Below are positions 23,469 to 30,117 of a stretch of 30,117 bases of DNA, in pieces (positions within the stretch are counted from its first letter, which is position 1; the number at the start of each line of letters is the position of its first letter). Made by a program: the position numbers and the translations under genes. Origin of the DNA: an uncultured Clostridia bacterium (lineage in GTDB: Bacteria > Bacillota > Clostridia > Peptostreptococcales > Anaerovoracaceae); contig CALLHZ010000077.1 in assembly GCA_938009115.1 (NCBI GenBank), forward strand, positions 1 to 30,117. The letters run 5' to 3'. The notes under the pieces were generated by a model. It saw only the letters and a program-made list of their open reading frames with translations. It searched no databases and was not told the origin of the DNA.

Positions 23469-24409
23469 TGACAGTTATTGTACCTTAAAACTGTCCCTAT
23501 TTCAATTTTGTTTCCCAAAAGATAGACTCCTGCATCCAAGGGTTTTTTCCCCGGCATCTGAATGCGTTTCAGGATGACGCTGCCGCCGCCGCAGGATACG
23601 GCGATCCCGTCGCGATCCGCACGGAGTATCGTTCCGGGCTCAGCGTCTGAAGAAAAAGGTCCCGGGAGCGCTTCATGGACCTTCATCGCCTGCCCTCCCA
23701 TGCAAGTCCAGGCGCAGGGCCAGGAATGCATGCCGCGCACCAGCGCGCAGATCTCTTCTGCCGAACGGGTAAAATCGATCCGGGCATCTTCCTTTGATAC
23801 CATGGGGGCATAGGTCACAGCCGCCGGATCCTGAGGCATACGCGGCGCGGTTCCATCCAGAATGGCCGGCAGCGTGCGGATCAGCAGATCGGCGCCCAGC
23901 CGGGCCAGCTCTTCGTGAAGCTCTCCCGTCGTTTTATGGTCCACTGCCGTACAGGCGGTGGCAATGATGTCGCCGGCGTCCATTTCCGGCGCCATGTACA
24001 TTAGGGTCACACCGGTTTCGCAGCAACCGTTGGCAACAGCCCGATGGATCGGCGCCGCGCCGCGGTAGGCCGGCAGCAGCGAACCATGGATGTTGACACA
24101 GCCCAACCGGGGAAGGTCCAGGATCTCCGGCGGGAGTATTTTCCCGTACGCAGCAACCACAATAAGGGCCGGAGCAGCCTGGTGAAGCAAAGCCATGAAT
24201 TCCTCGTTGCCCTTCAGCTTTTCCGGGCTTGCGACCTGGAGTCCTCTTCTCAATGCCTCCAGCTTGACCGGACAGCTCTGCAGCTTCTTTCCCCGGTCCC
24301 GGGGCCGGTCCGCCTTGGTGACTACAAGAGAAACTTCATACCCGGCGTCGCAAAGAGCTGTCAGCGCCGGTACCGCAAAATCCGGCGTCCCCATGTAGAC
24401 GATCTTCAT
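23465..24409 (-). CDS. fmt: Methionyl-tRNA formyltransferase
   Basis: This 314-residue enzyme formylates initiator Met-tRNA using 10-formyl-tetrahydrofolate. The N-terminal domain begins MKIVYMGTPDFAVPAL; the catalytic triad is at the same numbers as in E. coli, Asn106, His108 (NIHGSLLPAYRGAAPI) and Asp144 (EMDAGDI). The basic loop KADRPRDRGKK for tRNA binding is present, and the C-terminal OB-fold domain follows from about 205. The ATG at 24409 overlaps the def stop by 4 bases (ATGA), a typical def-fmt coupling, so formylation and deformylation enzymes are made together. Confidence 0.97.
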   Translation of the reverse strand: MKIVYMGTPDFAVPALTALCDAGYEVSLVVTKADRPRDRGKKLQSCPVKLEALRRGLQVASPEKLKGNEEFMALLHQAAPALIVVAAYGKILPPEILDLPRLGCVNIHGSLLPAYRGAAPIHRAVANGCCETGVTLMYMAPEMDAGDIIATACTAVDHKTTGELHEELARLGADLLIRTLPAILDGTAPRMPQDPAAVTYAPMVSKEDARIDFTRSAEEICALVRGMHSWPCAWTCMGGQAMKVHEALPGPFSSDAEPGTILRADRDGIAVSCGGGSVILKRIQMPGKKPLDAGVYLLGNKIEIGTVLRYNNCQ

Positions 24410-24885
24410 TCCTGCTCTTCCTCATCATCTTCCGAAGCGCTGTGCACTTGTTCCGCCTTGTCCGTATACAATACGCCGTCGAGATGATCGCACTCGTGAC
24501 AGAATGCGACCGCCAGCAGGCCTTCCCCCTCATATTCCACGGGGTCGCCCTGAGGAGACAGCCCTTTGATCCGGACATATTGAGGCCGTCGCACACGCCC
24601 AACCAAGCCCGGAACCGACAGACAGCCCTCCTCTTCGAACTGCTCGCCCTCCGTCTCGATGATTTCCGGATTGATCAGCTGATACAGCTGACCGGCCACC
24701 TCCACAACGATGATGCGCCGCAGAACACCCACCTGAGGGGCCGCCAGCCCGAGGCCGGACTCGGCCCGCATGGTCTGCACCATGTCTTCGGTGATCTCCC
24801 GGACCCTGTCATTGACCTCCGTCACTTCCCTGGCGCGCTTCCGCAGAACGTCATCGCCTTCGGTTACGATATTTCTCAGTGCCAT
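24406..24885 (-). CDS. def: Peptide deformylase
   Basis: This 159-residue metalloenzyme removes the formyl group from new proteins. Its three motifs are intact: GLGLAAPQ (44-51), EGCLS with metal ligand Cys88, and CHECDHLDG with His130, Glu131 and His134. The C-terminus is an acidic tail (SEDDEEEQE). I chose the ATG at 24885, preceded by GGGAGG; the open frame runs back to 25131 inside priA but the added sequence is not deformylase-like. PriA ends 11 bases upstream and fmt overlaps its stop. The priA-def-fmt order is standard in Firmicutes. Confidence 0.97.
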   Translation of the reverse strand: MALRNIVTEGDDVLRKRAREVTEVNDRVREITEDMVQTMRAESGLGLAAPQVGVLRRIIVVEVAGQLYQLINPEIIETEGEQFEEEGCLSVPGLVGRVRRPQYVRIKGLSPQGDPVEYEGEGLLAVAFCHECDHLDGVLYTDKAEQVHSASEDDEEEQE

Positions 24886-24896
24886 AATTCCTCCCT

Positions 24897-26903
24897 TTAT
24901 AAGAATGAATAGGGGTTGACATCCATCGTCAACAGGGATGTCGCCTCTTTTTCCGATGTGTAGATCCGCTTCAGTTCCAGCAGCATTTCCGAGGTGCCTT
25001 TGCGCTGCCCTTCCGGCGATTTGACAAGGATCTGATAGCGGTAGGCGCCATCCGCCCGGACCAGCGGCGCCGGACCCGGCCCTAAAACCGTCAGGCCTCC
25101 TGCCGTCTTTCTTCTGATCCAGCGGGCGCAACGCTCGGCCAGCTCCGCGGCCTTGCCCTCGTCTTCGTCGGCCAGGATCAATTGAAAAAGATCGCAGAAG
25201 GGCGGGTATTGGATCTGTTCCCGCAGCCGGATCTCCGTCCGGTAAAAAGCTCCGTAGTCATGCCCGGCTGCGCAGCGGATAGCTTCGTGGCCGGGTGTAT
25301 AAGTCTGGATCACGACCTGCCCGATCCGATCGCCCCGCCCGGATCGTCCCGCAGCCTGGGTGACAAGCTGAAACGTCCGTTCCGCGCTGCGAAAATCCGG
25401 TATATTCAGCGTCACATCGGCGCTGACGATCCCTACCAGTCCCACATTGGCCACGTCCAATCCTTTCGCCACCAACTGCGTTCCGATGAGGATATCGGTC
25501 TTGTGTTTTTCAAAAGCCGTCAGGATAGCTTCCATCGCCCCCTTCCGTTTCGTCGAATCCAGATCCAGCCGCGCCGTCCTTGCCGCCGGAAACAGTTCGC
25601 GTACTTTTTCTTCCACCTGCTGCGTTCCCGCGCCGAAACTCCGTATCGTCTTTCCGCCGCATTCCGGGCACAGTGCCGGCAGCGGTTCGGTCCGGCCGCA
25701 GTAATGACAAACGCAGGCATTCCGGTCCTTGTGATAGGGCATGGAAATACCGCATTCCCCACAGCGGACCACATGTCCGCATTCTCTGCAGGATACAAAG
25801 GAAGCATAGCCCCGCCGGTTCAGAAAGAGGATGACCTGCCGGTCCTGGGCCAGGCTTTCGGCAATGCCGTCCGCCAGCGCCCCGGAAAATATGCTGCGGT
25901 TCCCGCTTCGGATTTCATCGCACATGTCGGCGATGTGTACCTGCGGCATCGGCGTTTCATTGTAGCGCGCCGTCAGCTCCAGCCGGGTGAACAGGCCTTT
26001 TTCGCTCCGGTAATAGTCCGACAGCGACGGTGTGGCGCTGCCCGCGATCACAACGGCGCCGTGAGACATGCCTCGCCTTACGGCCACCTCCAGAGTATCG
26101 TACTTCGGGCTCTTGTCCGACTTATAAGAGGTCTCATGCGCTTCGTCCAGCACGATCAGGCCGATATCCCTCAGCGGCGCAAAGACTGCCGAACGGGCTC
26201 CGATCACAACAGGCGCAGTGCCGTTCCGGATCTTTTCATATTCTGCAGCCCGCTGTTTTCTGGTAAGGCGGCTGTGAATGACTGCCACTTTATCTTTGCC
26301 GAAGCGGTTCATAAACCGGCGGATCAACTGGGGTGTCAAGGCGATCTCGGGAACCATTATGATCCCCTGGCGGCCTTGATCCAACACCCGCTGCATCGAC
26401 TGAAGATAAATCTCCGTCTTGCCCGAGCTGGTGATGCCGAACAGCAGAAAGACCTTATGCTCACGGCGGTCCAGAACCTCGGACACCTGACCGAAGGCGG
26501 CGGTTTGCTCAGCGGTGAGTCTTTCCGGAAACGACGGGGACAGCTCTATTCCGGCAAAAGGATCTTTGACCCTGCCAAGGACCTCCGTATCGTCGGGAAC
26601 GAACATTTTGACCGCCTCGATATAGCGGCACAGCGTCCGGCTCCGGAGCCACAAAGCCGTCTCCAGTTCTTCCGGCGTCAAACACACTTTGGCGTCGACC
26701 TGCGACACTTCCTTGATGTTTTTCATTCCGCAGGGCAGATGATCGCGCACAGCGACCACATAGCCGTCTGTCAACCGGTTTCCCCGGGCAAACGGGACCC
26801 GTACCCGGCGGCCGGGCGCGATATCGTCATCCGCACAGGCATAAGTGTAGGGCCCGTCGGTAGCGTTGGTATTGTTGTCCACGATGAGATCGACGTACTT
26901 CAT
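24897..26903 (-). CDS. priA: Primosomal protein N' (PriA replication-restart helicase)
   Basis: This 668-residue superfamily 2 helicase reloads the replisome at stalled forks. An N-terminal 3'-DNA-binding domain (1 to about 100) is followed by helicase lobe 1 with Walker A GITSSGKTE (156-164) and DEAH box VLDEAHETSYK, a zinc-binding insert with paired cysteines (CRECG, CGECG, CHYCG, CPECGG), lobe 2 with QAAGRSGRGDR, and the C-terminal domain. Walker A lies about 68 residues earlier than in E. coli PriA, matching an apparent loss of the winged-helix domain. The ATG at 26903 overlaps the queH stop (ATGA). Confidence 0.95.
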   Translation of the reverse strand: MKYVDLIVDNNTNATDGPYTYACADDDIAPGRRVRVPFARGNRLTDGYVVAVRDHLPCGMKNIKEVSQVDAKVCLTPEELETALWLRSRTLCRYIEAVKMFVPDDTEVLGRVKDPFAGIELSPSFPERLTAEQTAAFGQVSEVLDRREHKVFLLFGITSSGKTEIYLQSMQRVLDQGRQGIIMVPEIALTPQLIRRFMNRFGKDKVAVIHSRLTRKQRAAEYEKIRNGTAPVVIGARSAVFAPLRDIGLIVLDEAHETSYKSDKSPKYDTLEVAVRRGMSHGAVVIAGSATPSLSDYYRSEKGLFTRLELTARYNETPMPQVHIADMCDEIRSGNRSIFSGALADGIAESLAQDRQVILFLNRRGYASFVSCRECGHVVRCGECGISMPYHKDRNACVCHYCGRTEPLPALCPECGGKTIRSFGAGTQQVEEKVRELFPAARTARLDLDSTKRKGAMEAILTAFEKHKTDILIGTQLVAKGLDVANVGLVGIVSADVTLNIPDFRSAERTFQLVTQAAGRSGRGDRIGQVVIQTYTPGHEAIRCAAGHDYGAFYRTEIRLREQIQYPPFCDLFQLILADEDEGKAAELAERCARWIRRKTAGGLTVLGPGPAPLVRADGAYRYQILVKSPEGQRKGTSEMLLELKRIYTSEKEATSLLTMDVNPYSFL

Positions 26904-27472
26904 GGCTCTCTCCGGGAAAAACAGCAGCCGCAGTAGTTCTGGCGATACAAGCCATATTGCCGGGAAAGATCCAAAGATTGCTTGTAACCGTCAGCTTTTT
27001 TGTAGTTTCCAGCCTGATAGGGCACCTGGCATTCCTGCGCCAACGCTTTTCCAAGCGCCAGGATCACATCGGCATTTTTATGAGGACTGACTGTAAGCGT
27101 GGTATCGAAGCAGTCGAATCCCTTTTTCGCAGCCAAACGGGCCGTCTCCCGAAGGCGCAGTTCAAAACAGCGGCGGCAGCGAGCTCCTCCTTCGGGTTCT
27201 TGCTCCAGCCCGTGTACTGCACTATAATAAACATCGGGGTCATAAGGACCTTCGATCCAGCCGATGCGAACCCCTTCCCTCTCACTGAACTCTTTGAGAA
27301 AGCGAAGTTGCTCGGATCTGCGAAGGTCATACTCTGCAGGATCCGTGATATTGGGATTATAAAAAAACACCGTCATGCTGTAATCAGGGATCAACCGGTG
27401 TATCACAGCTGTGGAACAGGGACCGCAGCAGCTGTGGAGCAGTATTCTTTTTTGAGGATCGGCAAGGGACAT
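26900..27472 (-). CDS. queH: Epoxyqueuosine reductase QueH
   Basis: This 190-residue iron-sulfur protein (formerly DUF208) would reduce epoxyqueuosine to queuosine in tRNA wobble position 34. The family cysteines are all there: HSCCGPCS (Cys15, Cys16, Cys19), CRRC (Cys99, Cys102) and the C-terminal CGCC (181-184); TLTVSPHKN and YRQNYCGCCFS are typical signatures. I chose the ATG at 27472, with AAGGAG 5 bases upstream, over an in-frame GTG two codons earlier that directly abuts that site. It is first in the long operon and overlaps priA by 4 bases. No other queuosine gene is in the window. Confidence 0.93.
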   Translation of the reverse strand: MSLADPQKRILLHSCCGPCSTAVIHRLIPDYSMTVFFYNPNITDPAEYDLRRSEQLRFLKEFSEREGVRIGWIEGPYDPDVYYSAVHGLEQEPEGGARCRRCFELRLRETARLAAKKGFDCFDTTLTVSPHKNADVILALGKALAQECQVPYQAGNYKKADGYKQSLDLSRQYGLYRQNYCGCCFSRREP

Positions 27473-27494
27473 TTTCACTCCTTAAAGACATAAA

Positions 27495-27523
27495 ATTATA
27501 CCATGATTCGCACTTGTTGTCAT
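27495..27523 (-). promoter_or_regulatory. Sigma-A promoter for the queH-priA-def-fmt operon
   Basis: On the minus strand ATGACA (27518-27523, 5/6) and a perfect TATAAT (27495-27500) are separated by 17 bases, with TGG making an extended -10. Start near 27488 gives a leader of about 16 bases before queH. A weaker plus-strand pair, TTCACT (27474-27479) and TATACC (27497-27502), overlaps it and might serve the divergent yhcC-like gene. Confidence 0.75.
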
Positions 27524-27545
27524 CCGGCTGACGGCGGAGGTATGA

Positions 27546-28469
27546 ATGAACAAAGAAAATCCTTTCGGCTCCATACGCTATAATGCCCTTGGTCCCGTCC
27601 TGAAAAAAGAGTTCGGCCGACGTGTGGCAAAACTGTCTTTGGAAGCCGGCTTTACCTGCCCCAACCGGGACGGCTCCGCAGGTACCGGTGGCTGTCTTTT
27701 CTGTTCCTCCGACGGCAGCGGCCGCTATGCGGGAACGCCGGACAGCCAGATCGTCCTGCTCAGCCGAAAATGGCCGAACAGTGCATATATCGCTTATTTT
27801 CAAAGCCACACGAACACCTATGCGCCGGTGGAAACGCTGCGGCGCCTCTGGGAAGAAGCGCTGGGCTGTCCGGGCGTCGTAGGACTGGCTGTGGCGACCC
27901 GGCCCGATTGTCTGCCTCCGGAAGTGCTGGAGCTTCTTGCCGAGTTCAACGGGAAAACATATTTGTGGGTGGAACTGGGCCTGCAAACCTGCCGCGAGGA
28001 CACCGCCAAAGCCATGAACCGCTGTTATGAAAACGCTGCTTTCGCCGAAGCGATGGACCGCCTTTCAGCCCTGGGGATCAAAACCGTGATCCATCTGATC
28101 CTGGGTCTGCCGGGCGAAAGCAGGCGGGATATGTTGGCCAGCGCAGACTACGCTGCGTCTTTTCATCCCTTCGGCATAAAGCTGCATATGCTCTACATAC
28201 TGAAAAATACAGGCCTCGCAGACCTGTATCCTCATACATTCCAAACCTTTGAGATGGAAGCTTACATCAAGCTTGTTGCAGACGTCCTGGAACGGCTGCC
28301 CCAGGATATCACCATCCACCGATTGACAGGAGATGCGCCCGGGGATGAATTGATCGCACCGCAGTGGAGCCGCAACAAGCATGCTGTATTGAACGGGGTC
28401 CAGCAGGAATTGAAAAGCAGGGACAGCTTTCAGGGGATCTACGCCTCGCCGATATCCTCAAGCTGGTAA
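27546..28469 (+). CDS. Radical SAM protein, YhcC/TIGR01212 family
   Basis: This 307-residue protein belongs to the TIGR01212 radical SAM family. The cluster cysteines are C38, C50 and C53 in the family-specific long spacing (CPNRDG...GGCLFC). Other family features include the N-terminal YNALGPVLKKEFG, AYFQSHTNTYAP, VELGLQT and HLILGLPGES motifs, and the end near RDSFQG. The chemical reaction is not established to my knowledge. The ATG at 27546 has GGAGG 5 bases upstream. About ten residues follow the usual QG end because the frame runs 31 bases into the 3' end of tdk on the other strand. It is divergent from queH. Confidence 0.9.
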   Translation: MNKENPFGSIRYNALGPVLKKEFGRRVAKLSLEAGFTCPNRDGSAGTGGCLFCSSDGSGRYAGTPDSQIVLLSRKWPNSAYIAYFQSHTNTYAPVETLRRLWEEALGCPGVVGLAVATRPDCLPPEVLELLAEFNGKTYLWVELGLQTCREDTAKAMNRCYENAAFAEAMDRLSALGIKTVIHLILGLPGESRRDMLASADYAASFHPFGIKLHMLYILKNTGLADLYPHTFQTFEMEAYIKLVADVLERLPQDITIHRLTGDAPGDELIAPQWSRNKHAVLNGVQQELKSRDSFQGIYASPISSSW

Positions 28470-29020
28470 TGCTTTCTGCAAAGCGACACGTACATGTCGT
28501 TGCCGCCGATGACGATCTGCTCTCCGGAGCGCACCATTTTCCCGTCCACGACCCTGGCCACCATCGTTGCTTTTCGTCCGCAGTGGCAAATGGTTTTGAT
28601 CTCTTCGATCTTGTCCGCATAGACCAGCATATAATATGATCCCTCGAACAGTTCGTTCCTGAAATCATTTTTCAGGCCGTATGCCAGCACCGGCGTATCA
28701 TATTCGTCCACGATGCTGACCAGGTCCAGGATATGCTGCTTCTTCAGGAACTGACATTCGTCCACCAGCACACAATGGATGGTTTTATCTTTACATGCCT
28801 CCCGATACAAGCCGAGCACGCTGGTCCTCTCGTCGATCATGACCGCTTCTCTGGAAATACCGATCCTGGAGGTGATGCGCCCGGCGCCGTACCGGTTGTC
28901 GATGGAAGGGACTAAAACCAGAACATTCTTACCCCGCTCCTCATAGTTGTAAGCCACCTTGATCAATTCGATGGATTTGCCCGCATTCATGGTGCTGTAG
29001 CGATAATACAATTGTGCCAT
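28439..29020 (-). CDS. tdk: Thymidine kinase (TK1-like type II)
   Basis: This 193-residue salvage enzyme phosphorylates thymidine to dTMP. The P-loop STMNAGKS (9-16), the DECQF motif with catalytic Glu88, the flexible-lasso region near 45-60, and a structural zinc site with Cys145, Cys147, Cys181 and His184 mark the tetrameric TK1-like class. AAAGGG lies about 9 bases before the ATG at 29020. The gene converges on the radical SAM gene and overlaps it by 31 bases (28439-28469), with no terminator between them. A small membrane protein gene ends 30 bases upstream and may share its transcript. Confidence 0.96.
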   Translation of the reverse strand: MAQLYYRYSTMNAGKSIELIKVAYNYEERGKNVLVLVPSIDNRYGAGRITSRIGISREAVMIDERTSVLGLYREACKDKTIHCVLVDECQFLKKQHILDLVSIVDEYDTPVLAYGLKNDFRNELFEGSYYMLVYADKIEEIKTICHCGRKATMVARVVDGKMVRSGEQIVIGGNDMYVSLCRKHYQLEDIGEA

Positions 29021-29050
29021 AGCTGATTGCCCTTTCTTTTTTCGATTCTT

Positions 29051-29233
29051 TTATATTTCTTTCATCCATTTTCTAAGCCCCTGCGAAAAGCCTGCAGCCG
29101 CTCCTGCAAGGAAGTAAGGAGAGAACAGGAACCGCAGCGGCAGCAGAACGATCCACAAGAATATGCCAAACAGATAAAGGGGTGCGAGCAAAAGTGCGGC
29201 AAGAAGTCCACAGCCATTGGAATGAGAAGCCAT
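29051..29233 (-). CDS. Small hypothetical membrane protein
   Basis: This 60-residue protein is dominated by hydrophobic sequence: a first membrane span at about 9-31 (LLAALLLAPLYLFGIFLWIV) and a second, weaker one at about 33-49 (LRFLFSPYFLAGAAAG), ending with a basic-aromatic tail (GLRKWMKEI). The ATG at 29233 has GGAGGG 4 bases upstream, which is the main reason to believe it is real; an overlapping frame (29062-29271) has no such site. I recognise no family. It lies between the WYL regulator and tdk on the same strand. Confidence 0.6.
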   Translation of the reverse strand: MASHSNGCGLLAALLLAPLYLFGIFLWIVLLPLRFLFSPYFLAGAAAGFSQGLRKWMKEI

Positions 29234-29325
29234 AACGCCCTCCGATCACCACAATAAAGATATCTTGTCATGATGATTTTAACACAGCGAAGGTCCGTTA
29301 AACCGGACTTTCCGCCGGACAGCCC

Positions 29326-30117
29326 TTAATATAGCTTCCGCACGCCTTCCAGATGCTCACGGTATTGGGCTACGACCGTATCCGGAGCCAGGAGCCGCAC
29401 ATCGCGGCCCAAAGCGAAGATCCAGCCGAAAAACTGCGGACTGATCTCTACAGGGACACTGACCGTAAAATGCCCGCTGTCCACGGCACAGAGCGTCACA
29501 TCACGGCCGAAACGGTCGATCACCACACCGGCAAGATCGTTGGCAAAAAGCAGCCGCACAACACATTCCTGACCGGCGTACATGCTGAAAACCCTTTTGC
29601 CGTAAGCGGCCACGTCCAACGCCTCAAAAGCATCCAATCCCTCCCGGGCTTCTCCGGTAAGGGATATATCATTCATCTTATCCACCCTGTAATGCCTGAT
29701 CATTTTTTCCGCCGTATCATAGGCGATCAGGTAGTAATTCTCATCGTCCCACACCATGGCAAAAGGACTGGCCTCATAATAGCTGCCGTTTCTGCGGAAT
29801 TCCTTTTCCTTTTTGACCGTATAGTGAAAATATTTGAACCGTATCCTTCTGTTCTGGACAATGCCGCTGGAGATTTCGTCCACGTTGTAGTAGACGCTCT
29901 CGTTCATGGATTTGACCCTGTTTTGCACAAATACCTGGCGATGAAGCAGCTTGGCCTCGTGGATGCTGGTCAGCTTTTCGATTTTCCGGATCAATGCCTC
30001 GGTCTTTTTCTGGGTAATGAATTTGGAGGATTGGACGCTGTCCACCAGGAGCTTGACTTCCGGCAGCTCAAATTCCCGACTGGCCACATAATACCCGGTG
30101 CCCTTTGATTTGACCTG
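29326..30117 (-). CDS. WYL-domain transcriptional regulator (5' end beyond the window)
   Basis: The visible 263 residues are the C-terminal part of a helix-turn-helix/WYL regulator. The frame is open to the window edge: before the GTG at 30087 it reads QVKSKGTGYY, which joins naturally to ASREFELPEVKLLVDSVQSSKFIT, the usual linker after the DNA-binding domain, so that GTG is not the start. The WYL domain contains NRRIRFKYFHYTV, YYEASPFAMVWDDENYYLIAYD and RHYRVDKMNDI; a WCX-like C-terminal part ends with the LEGVRKLY stretch. The HTH lies outside the window. The effector is unknown; related WYL proteins sense nucleic acid or nucleotide ligands. Confidence 0.9.
   Translation of the reverse strand, partial: QVKSKGTGYYVASREFELPEVKLLVDSVQSSKFITQKKTEALIRKIEKLTSIHEAKLLHRQVFVQNRVKSMNESVYYNVDEISSGIVQNRRIRFKYFHYTVKKEKEFRRNGSYYEASPFAMVWDDENYYLIAYDTAEKMIRHYRVDKMNDISLTGEAREGLDAFEALDVAAYGKRVFSMYAGQECVVRLLFANDLAGVVIDRFGRDVTLCAVDSGHFTVSVPVEISPQFFGWIFALGRDVRLLAPDTVVAQYREHLEGVRKLY

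Noticed and set aside
25182..26936. Long plus-strand open frame opposite priA; similar frames at 20173-21579 and 21674-23416
   Set aside because: All lie fully opposite well-supported genes, lack ribosome binding sites, and have a composition typical of reverse-strand shadows in GC-rich DNA.
29293..29308. GTCCG/CGGAC hairpin between the WYL gene and the small membrane protein as a terminator
   Set aside because: Only 5 pairs and not followed by a T tract on the minus strand. The 92-base gap otherwise shows no clear promoter or terminator.
1..30117. CRISPR array, tRNA, rRNA, transposase, integrase, toxin-antitoxin or defence island
   Set aside because: Read on both strands, no direct-repeat array, RNA gene, mobile-element gene or defence family was seen; nearly all sequence is taken by recognised housekeeping or metabolic genes.

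Overview
The window reads as a stretch of chromosome from an anaerobic, moderately GC-rich member of the Clostridia (Firmicutes). Supports are the CIRCE-controlled hrcA-grpE-dnaK-dnaJ operon, a PASTA-domain Ser/Thr kinase with its PP2C phosphatase, strong GGAGG ribosome binding sites, and butyrate-type genes (crt, hbd, two CoA-transferase subunits) that closely resemble clostridial ones. I could not fix the genus. No rRNA, tRNA, CRISPR array, insertion sequence, integrase or phage gene was found. Gene density is very high and no gene-free gap exceeds about 140 bases.

Layout. (1) 1-2522, minus strand: an Ogt-type methyltransferase, mtaB, a HIT protein and rpsU. (2) 2639-6040, plus strand: a small ABM-domain protein, crt, hbd and the two CoA-transferase subunits, ending in an 18-bp bidirectional terminator shared with the next operon. 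(3) 6107-16673, minus strand: lepA-hemW-glpK-(truncated Crp-like gene)-[promoter/CIRCE]-hrcA-grpE-dnaK-dnaJ-prmA. (4) 16813-17082, plus strand: rpsT, divergent from lepA. (5) 17194-27472, minus strand: queH-priA-def-fmt-yugP-rsmB-prpC-prkC-rsgA-rpe, packed with 4-11 bp overlaps or very short gaps, so probably one long operon. (6) 27546-28469, plus strand: a YhcC-type radical SAM gene divergent from queH, overlapping tail-to-tail with tdk. (7) 28439-30117, minus strand: tdk, a 60-residue membrane protein, and the 3' part of a WYL-domain regulator cut by the window edge.

How the genes work together. Regions 1 and 3 look like the common Firmicutes block lepA-hemW-hrcA-grpE-dnaK-dnaJ-prmA-(rsmE)-mtaB-hit-rpsU. 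Here it carries two apparent insertions (glpK plus a truncated regulator; the crt-hbd-CoA-transferase operon and the methyltransferase) and lacks rsmE. The plus-strand operon would interconvert acetoacetyl-CoA, 3-hydroxybutyryl-CoA and crotonyl-CoA and move CoA between short acids; thiolase, butyryl-CoA dehydrogenase and Etf are not in the window. Region 5 joins replication restart, N-terminal formyl-Met handling, rRNA methylation, ribosome maturation and PASTA-kinase signalling.

I found no wholly new system. The most interesting points are sequence-level oddities in known families: an Hbd whose NAD-binding acidic residue is replaced by Ala-Arg-Arg, a PriA that appears to lack its winged-helix domain, a heat-shock promoter whose spacer is a perfect G/C inverted repeat next to a perfect CIRCE, and a Crp-type protein without its DNA-binding domain coupled to a glycerol kinase that lacks the PTS phosphorylation histidine.
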